From: Crocinitomicaceae bacterium | Lineage (GTDB): Bacteria; Bacteroidota; Bacteroidia; Flavobacteriales_D; Crocinitomicaceae | Direction of reading: 5' to 3' | DNA: 64,000 nucleotides | Assembly (NCBI GenBank): GCA_029251865.1 | Contig: JAQXCN010000008.1 | Coordinates: 1 to 64,000 of the forward strand | Part shown: piece after piece, positions 9,155 to 18,994 of the stretch | How positions within the stretch are numbered: position 1 is the stretch's first letter | How the letters are laid out: each line of letters begins with the position of its first letter | Made by a program: the position numbers and the translations under genes | The notes under the pieces: generated by a model | What the model was told of the DNA's origin: nothing | The model's input: the letters and a program-made list of their open reading frames with translations, nothing else | The model's database searches: none

Positions 9155-10342
9155 ATGGAATTTCAAATAACACAAAAAGCTAAAAGAAACATATACCTGC
9201 TATTAGGTATTGGGCTTGTTTTGACTCTGATAGGTGTCCTTACAGGAATGGATAGTCATCATTTTTCAACGCGTCTTTTAACGAATGGTTTAATCGATAC
9301 TTTCTTCTTTTTTGCAATGGGACTTGGCGCCCTTTTCTTCTTGGCATTGGCTTATGCGACTGAGACAGGGTGGTATGCTTCCGTGAAACGAATTATAGAG
9401 GCAGTTGCTGGTTACTTGCCATACGGTATGGTTCTGATGGGACTTGTTCTTTTGATTATTACAGTTATGGATGGTGCACATGTTTATCAGTGGATGGATC
9501 CAGAAGTAGTTGCTCATGATGAAATCATTCAAGGCAAAACGGCTTATCTTAACCCAGCATTCTTTTGGATAAGAACACTAATTTATTTCGCAGTCTATTT
9601 GATGTTTCTTCGAGGTTTTAAAAAGAGATCTCTGGAAGAAGATAAGATTGGAGGTACGGAGCTTCACTTTATGAATTACAAAAAAGGAGCATTATTCCTT
9701 GTCTTTTTCGCTGTATTTAGTTCAACTTCGTCATGGGATTGGTTAATGTCAATAGATGTTCACTGGTTCTCAACTTTATTCGGTTGGTATACATTTGCCG
9801 GAATGTGGTGCACAACAATGGTTGTATTAATCATGGTAACATTATACCTAAAGAAACAGGGGTATCTTGAAAAGGTTAATGATTCTCATATTCATGATCT
9901 TGGAAAATGGGCTTTCGCAACTTCTTTTCTCTGGTCTTATTTGTGGTTCTCCCAATTCATGCTCATTTGGTATGCAAACATTGGCGAAGAAGTTTCATAC
10001 TTCCAAATGCGAATAGACAACTACAAACTTCTTTATTTCGGGATGTTTATTATCAACTTTGCTTTCCCTATGTTGATTTTAATGTCAAGAGACGCTAAAC
10101 GTCATGCAGGTATTCTAACTTTTATTGGTTTAATTATACTTGCAGGACACTGGCTAGATGTATACATCATGGTCACTGCTGGTTCATTAGGCCCTGCTGC
10201 TCATATTGGGTTACTAGAAATAGGAATGGCTCTAACGGCCTTAGGGGTATTTATTCTAGTAATTCTCAGAAACTTAACTAAGGCTCCATTGACACCAGTC
10301 AATCATCCGTTTTTGGATGAGAGCATACATCATGAAATTTAA
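9155..10342 (+). CDS. actF: Alternative complex III membrane subunit ActF
   Basis: A 395-residue membrane protein, distantly related to ActC, with about ten hydrophobic segments and family-typical stretches such as SSTSSWDWLMSIDVHWFSTLFGWY. ActF is structural in ACIII and may form part of a proton path; it carries no redox centre. It follows actE by 21 nt and precedes coxB by 21 nt. Confidence 0.9.
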   Translation: MEFQITQKAKRNIYLLLGIGLVLTLIGVLTGMDSHHFSTRLLTNGLIDTFFFFAMGLGALFFLALAYATETGWYASVKRIIEAVAGYLPYGMVLMGLVLLIITVMDGAHVYQWMDPEVVAHDEIIQGKTAYLNPAFFWIRTLIYFAVYLMFLRGFKKRSLEEDKIGGTELHFMNYKKGALFLVFFAVFSSTSSWDWLMSIDVHWFSTLFGWYTFAGMWCTTMVVLIMVTLYLKKQGYLEKVNDSHIHDLGKWAFATSFLWSYLWFSQFMLIWYANIGEEVSYFQMRIDNYKLLYFGMFIINFAFPMLILMSRDAKRHAGILTFIGLIILAGHWLDVYIMVTAGSLGPAAHIGLLEIGMALTALGVFILVILRNLTKAPLTPVNHPFLDESIHHEI

Positions 10343-10363
10343 CCAAACAAGTCGATAGATAAA

Positions 10364-11746
10364 ATGGAAAAAATTATAATACTTATTGTCCTTATCACTG
10401 GAGTTATTGCAATTGCTCAGCTTGTAAGAGTATATGAGCTTACCTACAAACTCAAGAATAAAGGAGAACACGAAATACCAGATAGAGATAATAACCTCAA
10501 TGCCAAGCTAATGCTAGGCTTTATGATGTTCCAGTTTCTTGGATTCATTTATTTGATGTTGAAATATGGCTGGACAGGTCGTGGCGAAGCGGCATCACTT
10601 CAGGGAGCAGAAACGGATTGGTTATTGAACGTCAATTTTATAATCATTATTGCAGTATTCTTCTTAACGAATTTTTTACTGTTTTTCTTTTCTTACAAGT
10701 ACGTTCGTAAACCAGGAGTAAAAGCCACATATTATTCTCATAATAATAAATTAGAATTGATTTGGACAATTGTTCCTGCAGTTGTTTTAGCTGTAATTAT
10801 CATCTTGGGTTTAAAGTCATGGACGGATTTAACCTCTGGCCCTTCCAAGGATTCGGAAAAAGTGGAATTATTCGCTTATCAGTTTGCCTGGATTGCGAGA
10901 TACGGTGGTGAAGACAATACTTTAGGTAAATTCGATTATAAACTAACTACTGGAAACAACGAACTGGCCTTAATGACTTCAAGTACCATAGATTCATCTG
11001 TAAATGAGATGGGGAAATCGATTGCGAACGTTGAGGAGAAATTAAAGCGAGTGAATTTTGAGTACTTAACGTCTGAGTATCGTAATCTCCTTGCTACTTC
11101 TGACTACAAATCTGACGTCGAGAAACTAGTAGCATCAATTTCTGCCTCGGACTTCAATCTTGTAGATGCAGAAGATAAGCTGAAGCATGTTTATGCTGAA
11201 CATATTGGTGCTCACGGTCACATTGATGTAAAACTTAACGAACCGAATGCAGAAACGCAGTCTATTATTGGTGATCTCGAGCAAGAGCTATCGACTAAAG
11301 AAAGACTCTACAGAAGTTTAGTTCAAATGAAACAAAATCACAATCCTGATGTTGATAAATTTGCATTGAATGATATTGTACAAAAAGACACACTTTACTT
11401 ATGCAAAGGTAGAGAATATGAATTCTCCTTCAGAGCAAAAGACGTGATCCATTCGGCTTACTTCCCGCACTTCAGAGCACAAATGAATGTGGTTCCAGGA
11501 ATGCCTACGAGATTTAAGTTTACGCCAACAATCACGACTGCTGAAATGCGCGTAAAGAAAGAGGATTCAAAGTTTAATTATGTCTTAATGTGTAACAAGA
11601 TATGCGGAGGAGCACATTATAAAATGAAAATGATTGTTGTCGTCTACCCAGAAGCGGAGTACAACGCATGGATAGACACTAAAAAATCAGCTACTTTCAA
11701 GGATCAATATTTCCCTAAGGAAGAAGCAGAAGAGGTATCTAAATAA
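10364..11746 (+). CDS. coxB: Cytochrome c oxidase subunit II with an enlarged CuA domain
   Basis: Subunit II takes electrons from cytochrome c through the binuclear CuA centre. CuA ligands are all present: H363, C410, C414, H418 and M421 (CNKICGGAHYKM). Hydrophobic helices lie near residues 1-20, 46-68, 89-111 and 132-152. At 460 residues it is longer than usual because about 130 mostly helical residues (roughly 200-332) are inserted in the periplasmic domain between FAYQFAWIARYGG and LYLCKGREYEFSFRAKDVIHSAYFPHFRAQMN. It follows actF by 21 nt, so ACIII and the oxidase are probably made together. Confidence 0.93.
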   Translation: MEKIIILIVLITGVIAIAQLVRVYELTYKLKNKGEHEIPDRDNNLNAKLMLGFMMFQFLGFIYLMLKYGWTGRGEAASLQGAETDWLLNVNFIIIIAVFFLTNFLLFFFSYKYVRKPGVKATYYSHNNKLELIWTIVPAVVLAVIIILGLKSWTDLTSGPSKDSEKVELFAYQFAWIARYGGEDNTLGKFDYKLTTGNNELALMTSSTIDSSVNEMGKSIANVEEKLKRVNFEYLTSEYRNLLATSDYKSDVEKLVASISASDFNLVDAEDKLKHVYAEHIGAHGHIDVKLNEPNAETQSIIGDLEQELSTKERLYRSLVQMKQNHNPDVDKFALNDIVQKDTLYLCKGREYEFSFRAKDVIHSAYFPHFRAQMNVVPGMPTRFKFTPTITTAEMRVKKEDSKFNYVLMCNKICGGAHYKMKMIVVVYPEAEYNAWIDTKKSATFKDQYFPKEEAEEVSK

Positions 11747-11772
11747 AATTATAATTTAAAAAATTCACTACG

Positions 11773-13623
11773 ATGTCATCAGTAGCACACGACGAAAACC
11801 ATCACGAAGAACATTTTGTTTCTAAGTATATCTTTAGCCAAGATCATAAAATGATTGGTAAGCAGTTCTTAATGACTGCAGTATTCATGGGGTTAGTTGC
11901 CATGATGCTTTCAATTTTGTTCAGAATTCAATTGGCTTGGCCAGGCGAAGAGTCAACATTCTTAAATATTTTCTTGGGAGACGCATGGGCGCCAAATGGT
12001 ATTATGAAAGAAGATATGTACCTGGGACTAGTAACTCTGCATGGTACGATAATGGTATTTTTTCTTTTGACGGGAGGTTTGTCAGGAACCTTTTCGAACA
12101 TTCTAATTCCGTTACAACTTGGAGCAAGAGATATGGCTTCTGGTTTTCTGAACATGTTATCCTATTGGTTTTTCTTCTTGTCATCGCTATTGATGTTTGC
12201 TTCGTTATTTGTTCATGAAGGCGCTGTCTTTGGTTTGCAGCTTGGTGATGCCACAACCTCAATGCCAGGTGTTTGGGACGGCTCCGGGCCTGCAATGGCT
12301 GGTTGGACAATTTACCCGCCATTATCGGCTTTACCACAATCCGTTTCAGGCTCAGGTTTAGGAATGACTTTATGGTTGTTTTCTATGACAATTTTTATTG
12401 CATCATCCTTGATAGGTTCACTAAATTATATTGTAACAGTATTGAATTTGAGAACAAAAGGAATGACAATGACGAGAATGCCTTTAACGATTTGGGCCTT
12501 TTTTGTAACGGCAATTCTAGGGGTTCTTTCCTTCCCTGTACTACTTTCCGCCGCCTTGTTACTCATGATGGATAGAATGGCTGGTACAAGTTTTTATTTG
12601 TCAGACATCATCGTTGGTTCTGAAATGCTTGCGAATCATGGAGGGTCACCTATTTTGTACCAACACTTGTTTTGGTTCTTAGGACACCCTGAAGTTTACA
12701 TCGTATTACTTCCGGCTCTTGGTTTATCTTCAGAAATTATAGCAACGAATTCAAGAAAACCGATTTTCGGTTACAAAGCAATGATAGGTTCTATTATGGC
12801 AATTGGTTTCCTATCATTCATTGTTTGGGGGCACCATATGTTTGTCACGGGAATGAATCCTTTCTTGGGCTCCGTATTTGTTTTCACAACTTTATTGATT
12901 GCTATTCCTTCTGCGGTTAAAGTATTTAATTACTTAACGACTTTATGGAAAGGTTCATTGGTCCTTACCCCGGCAATGATGTTTGCGATTGGTCTGGTTT
13001 CAACCTTTATTACAGGTGGAGTTACGGGAATAATTTTAGCGGATTCAGCATTGGATATAGCATTACATGACACCTATTTTGTTGTGGCTCACTTCCATAT
13101 TGTAATGGGAATGTCAGCTGTATTTGGAATGTTTGGTGGCGTTTACCATTGGTTCCCAAAAATGTTTGGACGAATGATGAACACTAGACTTGGTTACGTT
13201 CATTTTTGGATCACAATTATTGGGGCGTATGGTGTGTTTTTCCCTATGCACTTTGTTGGTCTTGCAGGAGCACCGAGAAGATATTACAATTACTCTGTAT
13301 ATGAAGAATTTGATCAAGGGGCTTTAGATATGATGATGGACTTAAATGTGATTGTCACCTTTTTTGCAATCTTTGCAGCATTAGGTCAAGCCTTATTCTT
13401 ATTTAATTTCTTTTACAGTATTTTCAGAGGACCGAAAGCACCACAAAACCCATGGAGATCGACGACTTTGGAATGGACGACCCCTGTAGAGCATATTCAT
13501 GGTAACTGGCCAGGTGACTTGCCAACTGTTCATAGATGGCCATACGATTATTCTAAGCCAGGTGCCTCAGAAGATTTCATTTCACAAATAGAGCCTTTAG
13601 CAGAGGGTGAAGAAGAACATTAG
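11773..13623 (+). CDS. coxA: Cytochrome c oxidase subunit I
   Basis: Catalytic subunit of an A-type heme-copper oxidase that reduces oxygen and pumps protons. The 616-residue protein has 12 or more helices. The CuB/active-site motif GHPEVYI carries the Glu and cross-linked Tyr typical of A1 enzymes, WGHHMF gives two CuB His residues, VAHFHIVMG gives the two heme His residues, and IAIPSAVKVFNY carries the K-channel Lys. HGTIMVFF supplies the low-spin heme ligand. It is the last gene of the respiratory operon; no subunit III or IV gene is in this window. Confidence 0.95.
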   Translation: MSSVAHDENHHEEHFVSKYIFSQDHKMIGKQFLMTAVFMGLVAMMLSILFRIQLAWPGEESTFLNIFLGDAWAPNGIMKEDMYLGLVTLHGTIMVFFLLTGGLSGTFSNILIPLQLGARDMASGFLNMLSYWFFFLSSLLMFASLFVHEGAVFGLQLGDATTSMPGVWDGSGPAMAGWTIYPPLSALPQSVSGSGLGMTLWLFSMTIFIASSLIGSLNYIVTVLNLRTKGMTMTRMPLTIWAFFVTAILGVLSFPVLLSAALLLMMDRMAGTSFYLSDIIVGSEMLANHGGSPILYQHLFWFLGHPEVYIVLLPALGLSSEIIATNSRKPIFGYKAMIGSIMAIGFLSFIVWGHHMFVTGMNPFLGSVFVFTTLLIAIPSAVKVFNYLTTLWKGSLVLTPAMMFAIGLVSTFITGGVTGIILADSALDIALHDTYFVVAHFHIVMGMSAVFGMFGGVYHWFPKMFGRMMNTRLGYVHFWITIIGAYGVFFPMHFVGLAGAPRRYYNYSVYEEFDQGALDMMMDLNVIVTFFAIFAALGQALFLFNFFYSIFRGPKAPQNPWRSTTLEWTTPVEHIHGNWPGDLPTVHRWPYDYSKPGASEDFISQIEPLAEGEEEH

Positions 13624-13629
13624 TAAAAC

Positions 13630-13660
13630 GAAGAGCTAACTTTTATTTAGCTCTTCACTT
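13630..13660 (+). terminator. Terminator of the act-cox operon
   Basis: A perfect 10-bp stem (13630-13639 with 13647-13656, 7-nt loop) starts 7 nt after coxA and is followed by a T-rich stretch. It overlaps the last codons of the convergent DUF3109 gene, so it may act in both directions. Confidence 0.6.
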
Positions 13661-14214
13661 ACTTTTTCCATTTCCTGGTAAAATTCCTGTCCGTAAGCTC
13701 TTACTAGTGGTTCCTTAAGAAATTTAAATACTGGTATTTTTAAAGAACTACCTAAACTGCATGCAGCACTGCAAATGTCCCACCTTTCATAGTTTATAGC
13801 GGTGAACTCATTGAAGTCTTTAGTCCTAATCGGATACAGATGGCATGAGATGGGTTTGTTAAAGGGGATTTCACCTGCTTTATATGCTGTTTCAATAGAA
13901 CACATAGCATTCTTGCTGTCTTTATCAAAATAGACAAAAGCACATTCTTTTTTATTCACAAGTTGGGTAGCAGGTTCATCATTTTCATCGAGATAAAAAA
14001 AACCGTTATGCGCTATCGTATCAGAACCTTTTTTGTTCATAAAAGGTTTGATTTTATTTAAATTCTCCTCAATAAGAGAAACCTCCTTTTCTTTTAAGGG
14101 TGCTCCTCCATCGCCTTCAATACAGCACGCACCATGGCATTTTGATAAATCGCAAACGAAGGCTTCTGAAAAGACCTCTGTTGAGACGATTTTATCTTTA
14201 ATTTCTACTAGCAT
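13636..14214 (-). CDS. DUF3109 family cysteine-rich protein
   Basis: A 192-residue protein of the DUF3109 family, common in Bacteroidota and of unknown function. A cysteine cluster near the N terminus (CDLSKCHGACC, residues 21-31) and further Cys residues (CAFVYFD, CSIE, ISCHLYPIR, CSAAC) suggest a metal or iron-sulfur site; this is inference. The 3' end overlaps the act-cox terminator hairpin. The start ATG lies about 47 nt from the divergent rimP promoter box. Confidence 0.85.
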   Translation of the reverse strand: MLVEIKDKIVSTEVFSEAFVCDLSKCHGACCIEGDGGAPLKEKEVSLIEENLNKIKPFMNKKGSDTIAHNGFFYLDENDEPATQLVNKKECAFVYFDKDSKNAMCSIETAYKAGEIPFNKPISCHLYPIRTKDFNEFTAINYERWDICSAACSLGSSLKIPVFKFLKEPLVRAYGQEFYQEMEKVSEELNKS

Positions 14215-14260
14215 AACTATAAATGTAAGGGTTATTACTTTTTTATTTAGGTAAATGTTG

Positions 14261-14268
14261 TATCTTTG
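14261..14268 (+). promoter_or_regulatory. Candidate promoter -7 box of rimP-nusA-infB
   Basis: TATCTTTG is an exact TAnnTTTG match 68 nt upstream of the rimP start. Transcription from here would begin near 14275 and run straight into the leader hairpin at 14293-14318. Confidence 0.5.
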
Positions 14269-14292
14269 TTCTCACAAATATGAGGTATACAG

Positions 14293-14322
14293 AAAGAGGG
14301 GACGAAAGTCCCCTCTTTTTTT
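14293..14322 (+). terminator. Terminator-like hairpin in the rimP leader (possible attenuator)
   Basis: A perfect 11-bp GC-rich stem (14293-14303 with 14308-14318) is closed by a GAAA tetraloop and followed by a run of Ts. It has all parts of an intrinsic terminator, yet lies between a promoter box and the rimP start, so it would control entry into the rimP-nusA-infB operon. No minus-strand gene ends here. Confidence 0.65.
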
Positions 14323-14335
14323 AACCAAGATTGAC

Positions 14336-14812
14336 ATGATTTCAAAAGAGCGTATAACATCCTTAATAGATGAAAGAATTCAAGAGCTGGAGAAAGACCT
14401 GTATGTTGTTGATATGACGATATCTTCTAGCAATGTAATTCGGGTGGAATTAGATCGTGTTGATGGTAATGTAGCTGTTGAGGATTGTATGTCTGTATCT
14501 AGGAATATTGAACACAATTTGGACAGAGAGGTAGAAGATTTTGAATTACACGTGTCGTCCGCAGGACTAGACAAGCCCTTTAGACATGAAAATCAATACC
14601 GTAAGAATATTGGAAAGCGTGTCAAAGTCAAGATGCACGATGCCTCCAAATATGAAGGTGAGTTGATAGAATATACTTCTAATGAAATTAAGCTTAGTGA
14701 TAAGGTTAAAAAGAAGATAGAAGGAAAGAAAAAGAAAGAGTGGGTAGAGGAGATATATACCTTAGAGATGAAAAGTATAAAAGAAACAAAAATTGTAATA
14801 TCATTTAAATAA
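14336..14812 (+). CDS. rimP: Ribosome maturation factor RimP
   Basis: RimP helps assemble the 30S ribosomal subunit. The 158-residue protein has the two-domain family pattern, with NVIRVELDRVDGNVAVEDCMSVSRNIEHNLD near residues 28-60 and ELHVSSAGLDKPFRHENQYRKNIGKRVKV following. I chose ATG 14336; the longer frame reads through the upstream hairpin. The rimP-nusA-infB order is widely conserved, and here nusA follows 6 nt later. Confidence 0.93.
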   Translation: MISKERITSLIDERIQELEKDLYVVDMTISSSNVIRVELDRVDGNVAVEDCMSVSRNIEHNLDREVEDFELHVSSAGLDKPFRHENQYRKNIGKRVKVKMHDASKYEGELIEYTSNEIKLSDKVKKKIEGKKKKEWVEEIYTLEMKSIKETKIVISFK

Positions 14813-14818
14813 TAGCAT

Positions 14819-16054
14819 ATGAATAGTATTGAATTGGTAGATTCGTTTTCTGAGTTTAAAGAGCTCAAAAACATTGATAAGCAGACGATGCAACATGTTC
14901 TTGAGGATGTGTTTCGTGCAATGTTTAAGCGGAAGTTCAACACGGATGAGCATATCGATATCATTGTGAACATTGATAAGGGTGATGTCCAAATATTTCT
15001 AAATAAAGAAATTGTTGACAACGGAGAAGTAGAAGATCCAAACACCGAGATAGCATATTCTGATGCTATTAAAATTGAACCTGATTTTGAAATAGGTGAA
15101 GAAGTTACAGAAGAATTCAAATTCGCTGATTTTGGAAGACGTAACGTCCTTTCATTAAGACAAAATTTAATTTCACGGATATTAGAGCTTGAAAAAGATC
15201 ATATCTACAAGAAATACAAAGAGCGTGTCGGTGAAATCATGACGGGTGAAGTCTATCAGGTATGGAAAAAAGAAATCCTCGTTATGGATGATGACGGGAA
15301 TGAGCTTATTTTACCTAAGTCAGAGCAGATTCCTTCAGATTTTTTCAAGAAAGGAGAATCTGTTCGAGCTGTTGTTTCGAAGGTCGATATGCGGAATAGT
15401 ACACCTGTGATAATTCTTTCACGAACTGCGCCTGAGTTTTTAGAGCGTTTATTTGAATTAGAAGTCCCTGAAGTTTTTGATGGCTTGATTACGATTAAGA
15501 ATATCGTTCGTGAGCCGGGTGAAAGAGCAAAGGTTGCTGTTGAATCCTATGATGATCGAATTGACCCTGTTGGCGCATGTGTCGGTATGAAGGGTTCAAG
15601 GATTCATGGAATCGTTCGCGAGCTTAGAAATGAAAATATAGATGTTATTAATTTCACGACCAATAACCAATTACTCATCCAAAGAGCATTATCTCCGGCT
15701 AAAATCACTTCGATAGAAATTATAGAAGAAGAAGGCCGAGTAAAAGTTTTCTTAAAACCAGATCAGGTTTCTCTAGCTATTGGACGAGGTGGTAATAATA
15801 TCAAGTTGGCTGGAAGACTTTGCGGCTATGAAATAGATGTTTATCGTGATGGCGAGGTTGATATTGAAGATGTTGATTTAGAAGAATTTGCAGATGAAAT
15901 TGACAGCTGGATAATTGATGAATTAAAAGCTATTGGTTGTGATACAGCTAAGTCTGTTCTAGAAATCAATGTTGAAGATATGGTCAAAAGAACGGACTTA
16001 GAAAAAGAGACGATTGAGGAAGTATTTCGTATATTGAATGCGGAATTTGAATAA
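14819..16054 (+). CDS. nusA: Transcription termination/antitermination factor NusA
   Basis: NusA binds RNA polymerase and modulates pausing, hairpin termination and antitermination. The 411-residue protein shows the N-terminal polymerase-binding region, an S1 domain (GEIMTGEVYQVWKKEILVMD near residue 138), then two KH domains with GACVGMKGSRIHGIVRELRNENIDV and VSLAIGRGGNNIKLAGRLCGYEIDV, and an acidic C-terminal region. It lies between rimP and infB in one operon, and could act on the leader hairpin of its own transcript. Confidence 0.95.
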   Translation: MNSIELVDSFSEFKELKNIDKQTMQHVLEDVFRAMFKRKFNTDEHIDIIVNIDKGDVQIFLNKEIVDNGEVEDPNTEIAYSDAIKIEPDFEIGEEVTEEFKFADFGRRNVLSLRQNLISRILELEKDHIYKKYKERVGEIMTGEVYQVWKKEILVMDDDGNELILPKSEQIPSDFFKKGESVRAVVSKVDMRNSTPVIILSRTAPEFLERLFELEVPEVFDGLITIKNIVREPGERAKVAVESYDDRIDPVGACVGMKGSRIHGIVRELRNENIDVINFTTNNQLLIQRALSPAKITSIEIIEEEGRVKVFLKPDQVSLAIGRGGNNIKLAGRLCGYEIDVYRDGEVDIEDVDLEEFADEIDSWIIDELKAIGCDTAKSVLEINVEDMVKRTDLEKETIEEVFRILNAEFE

Positions 16055-16087
16055 ATTTGGAAATCGATTTTAAATCGAAATTAAATT

Positions 16088-18718
16088 ATGGCAGGAAGAC
16101 CAATTAGATTAGGTAAAGCAGCAGGTGAACTCAACGTAGGTTTGCCAACAATCATAGAATTTTTAAGTTCTAAAGGTATTACTATTGATACGAATCCAAA
16201 CACGAAACTTGACAAAGAACATTATGCTATGTTGTGCGATGAGTTTGCTGCAGATCAAGATTTAAAAGAAAAATCTAAAGGTGTCATAACTAGTCGTGAA
16301 AAAAGAGAATCATTATCTATTGAAGATTCTAAAAAAGAAGAAGTTCCTGAAGTAAAAGAGGAACCACAGCTTAATGTTGAGGAGATTAAACGACAAGTTG
16401 CAGAAGAAGAAGCGCCGAGTAAACCAGAAGCTGGTCTTAAAGTAGTTGGCAATATCGACTTGAATGCACTTAAGCCAAAGAAGAAGGAGCCTGAAAAAGT
16501 TGCTCCGGTAGAAGATAAAAAAGAAGAAGAACCACCAAAGGTTGTGGAGGAAAAAGAGGAAGCTCCTAAAAAAGAGGAAGCTCCCAAAAAGGATGAGATT
16601 GAGACCATTAAAATTGAGCGTAAAAAAATTACGGGACCTACTGTTCTAGGTAAAATCGAATTGCCAGTTGAAAAGCAAAGAACCTCTAGTAATTCTCGCT
16701 CTGATAACGCAAATAAGAGAAAGCGTAAAAGAATTAAAAAGGTAGAAACTCCTTCTCAAGGTTCTAAAGGAGGGAATCCGAAGTTCCAATCAAACAAACC
16801 TCAAAAAGCTGAGATTTCTGAAAAAGATATTCAGAAAGAAATTAAAGACACGCTAGCAAGATTGTCAAATAAAGGCGGTAAATCAAAAGCGTCTAAAAAC
16901 AGAAGGCAAAAAAGAGAAAGCGTTGCGCAACGTCGCCAAGAAGAAATGGAGGCTGCAGAGTTACAAGAAAAAATCTTGAAACTGACTGAATTTGTGACGG
17001 TTTCTGAGCTCGCTGTGATGATGAGCATTCAGCCAACACAAGTTATCTCTGTCTGTATGTCTCTTGGTATTTTCGCTTCCATTAATCAGAGACTTGACGC
17101 AGAAACAATCCAAATCGTCGCTGATGAGTTTGGATATGAAACACAATTTGTAAGTGCCGAGGTTCAAGAAGCCATTCCAACAGTTGAAGACAGTGAAGAA
17201 GACCTCATAGATCGTCCACCAATTATTACGGTTATGGGTCATGTTGACCACGGTAAAACGTCTCTTTTGGATAGAATTCGAGATGCGAATGTAACTGAAG
17301 GTGAAGCTGGAGGTATTACACAGCACATCGGTGCCTATTCATTGATCTTGAAGGATGGACGTAAAATGACCTTCTTGGATACTCCTGGTCACGAGGCTTT
17401 TACAGCAATGCGTGCAAGGGGTGCACAAGTAACAGATGTTGCGATAATTATTGTCGCTGCAGATGATGACGTGATGCCACAGACAAAAGAGGCAATATCT
17501 CATGCCCAAGCTGCTGGGGTTCCTATGATTTTTGCGATTAATAAAATCGATAAACCAGGTGCAAGTCCGGATAAAATTAGAGAACAACTGTCAGGAATGA
17601 ATATACTTGTTGAAGATTGGGGAGGAACTTTTCAGTGTCAAGAAATTTCAGCAAAACAAAATTTAAATATAGATGAGCTTTTAGAAAAGGTTTTACTTGA
17701 AGCCGAAATGCTTAATCTTAAAGCGAATCCTGCGAAGCCAGCCTTAGGGACAGTAATTGAGGCTTCTTTAGATAAAGGAAAGGGATATGTGACGAACATG
17801 TTAGTTCAAGCAGGAACACTGAGAATAGGAGATGTACTTCTCGTTGGAAGACACCACGGTCGTGTACGAGCAATGCATGATGAAAAAGGAATTGCAATGA
17901 AAGAGGCAGGTCCATCTCAAGCAATTTCTGTTCTAGGAATCAATGGTGCACCAAGTGCTGGTGATAACTTTAACGTAATGCTTGACGAAAAAGAAGCCAA
18001 GTCTATCGCAACCAAAAGAGAGCAATTGTATCGTGAGCAGGGTCTCCGGACCACCAAGCATATAACCTTAGATGAAATTGGAAGACGATTAGCAATTGGA
18101 GATTTTAAAGAGTTAAATTTAATTATCAAGGGTGATGTTGATGGTTCTATCGAGGCATTATCAGATGCATTACTAAATCTTTCAACACAAGAAATCCAAG
18201 TTAATATTATTCACAAGGGTGTTGGTGCAATATCTGAGGCAGATGTGAATCTCGCTTCAGCCTCGGATGCTATTATTCTCGGATTCCAGGTAAGGCCAAC
18301 AATTGGTGCAAGAAAGTTAGCAGAAAATGAGCAAATAGATATTCGATTATATTCGATTATTTACAAAGCTATTGAGGAAATTAAAGCCGCTATGGAAGGT
18401 ATGCTTTCTCCAGATATTGAAGAGAAAATAGTAGGTTCTGCGGAAATTAGAGAAACGTTTGACATCACAAAAGTTGGAACGATCGCAGGTTGTTATGTTC
18501 TCGAAGGGGTAATCAAAAGAAATTCAAATATTAGAATTATTAGAGACGGAATTGTTGTTCACTCAGGAGAGCTTGGATCATTGAAGCGTTTTAAAGATGA
18601 CGTTAAAGAGGTCAAGAACAACTATGAATGTGGTCTAAATATTGACAAGTACAATGACATCCAAGTAGGCGATGTTGTTGAGGCTTATGAAGAGGTTGAG
18701 GTGGCGAGAAAACTATAA
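16088..18718 (+). CDS. infB: Translation initiation factor IF-2
   Basis: IF-2 is the GTPase that places initiator tRNA on the ribosome. The 876-residue protein has an N-terminal winged-helix element (first ~55 residues), a long charged low-complexity linker rich in Lys, Glu and Pro (about 60-290, including near-repeats of EEAPKK), a second IF2N domain, then the GTPase domain with G1 [13 protein letters not shown]2/G3 [10 protein letters not shown] and DTPGHEAF, and G4 NKID. C-terminal domains bind fMet-tRNA. It ends the rimP-nusA-infB operon. Confidence 0.96.
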   Translation: MAGRPIRLGKAAGELNVGLPTIIEFLSSKGITIDTNPNTKLDKEHYAMLCDEFAADQDLKEKSKGVITSREKRESLSIEDSKKEEVPEVKEEPQLNVEEIKRQVAEEEAPSKPEAGLKVVGNIDLNALKPKKKEPEKVAPVEDKKEEEPPKVVEEKEEAPKKEEAPKKDEIETIKIERKKITGPTVLGKIELPVEKQRTSSNSRSDNANKRKRKRIKKVETPSQGSKGGNPKFQSNKPQKAEISEKDIQKEIKDTLARLSNKGGKSKASKNRRQKRESVAQRRQEEMEAAELQEKILKLTEFVTVSELAVMMSIQPTQVISVCMSLGIFASINQRLDAETIQIVADEFGYETQFVSAEVQEAIPTVEDSEEDLIDRPPIITVMGHVDHGKTSLLDRIRDANVTEGEAGGITQHIGAYSLILKDGRKMTFLDTPGHEAFTAMRARGAQVTDVAIIIVAADDDVMPQTKEAISHAQAAGVPMIFAINKIDKPGASPDKIREQLSGMNILVEDWGGTFQCQEISAKQNLNIDELLEKVLLEAEMLNLKANPAKPALGTVIEASLDKGKGYVTNMLVQAGTLRIGDVLLVGRHHGRVRAMHDEKGIAMKEAGPSQAISVLGINGAPSAGDNFNVMLDEKEAKSIATKREQLYREQGLRTTKHITLDEIGRRLAIGDFKELNLIIKGDVDGSIEALSDALLNLSTQEIQVNIIHKGVGAISEADVNLASASDAIILGFQVRPTIGARKLAENEQIDIRLYSIIYKAIEEIKAAMEGMLSPDIEEKIVGSAEIRETFDITKVGTIAGCYVLEGVIKRNSNIRIIRDGIVVHSGELGSLKRFKDDVKEVKNNYECGLNIDKYNDIQVGDVVEAYEEVEVARKL

Positions 18719-18759
18719 AACGTTCGCTTTTCACAAGTTTTAAGCTGAGTTTTATTCAT

Positions 18760-18767
18760 TACATTTG
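18760..18767 (+). promoter_or_regulatory. Candidate promoter -7 box of the tatA-gatA operon
   Basis: TACATTTG is an exact TAnnTTTG match 23 nt before the tatA start, in the 72-nt gap after infB. It suggests that the run tatA-gatA-lytic transglycosylase-DUF4837-glycosyltransferase-UbiA starts here. I see no clear -33 TTG. Confidence 0.45.
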
Positions 18768-18790
18768 TTTGTACAAAAAAGTTAAGATAT

Positions 18791-18988
18791 ATGTTTTATT
18801 TAGGCGTTGTAGGTGGTCCTCAGGTTCTGATTATTGTTCTCGTAATTGTAGTGTTGTTTTTCGGAGGTAAAAAAATTCCGGAGTTAATGAAAGGGCTCGG
18901 AAAAGGAGTCAATGAGTTCAAGAATGCTTCTAAAGGCGATGAGGTAGCAGAGAACGGTGAAGCAAACGACGATCAAGAGTCAAAGTAA
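18791..18988 (+). CDS. tatA: Sec-independent translocase subunit TatA/TatE
   Basis: TatA forms the conducting part of the twin-arginine pathway, which exports folded proteins. The 65-residue protein has a short N-terminal membrane helix ([14 protein letters not shown]), the family hinge [20 protein letters not shown] and an acidic tail. A Tat-type signal occurs in ActB in this window, a plausible client. gatA starts 6 nt after its stop. Confidence 0.92.
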   Translation: MFYLGVVGGPQVLIIVLVIVVLFFGGKKIPELMKGLGKGVNEFKNASKGDEVAENGEANDDQESK

Positions 18989-18994
18989 CCTAAA

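Noticed and set aside
16255-16608. 117-codon Ser-rich open frame on the minus strand inside infB
   Set aside because: It mirrors the repetitive Lys/Glu-rich linker of IF-2; its Ser/Phe repeats are a by-product.
16500-16620. Near-repeats in infB as a possible DNA repeat element
   Set aside because: They encode the EEAPKK low-complexity linker that is normal for IF-2.
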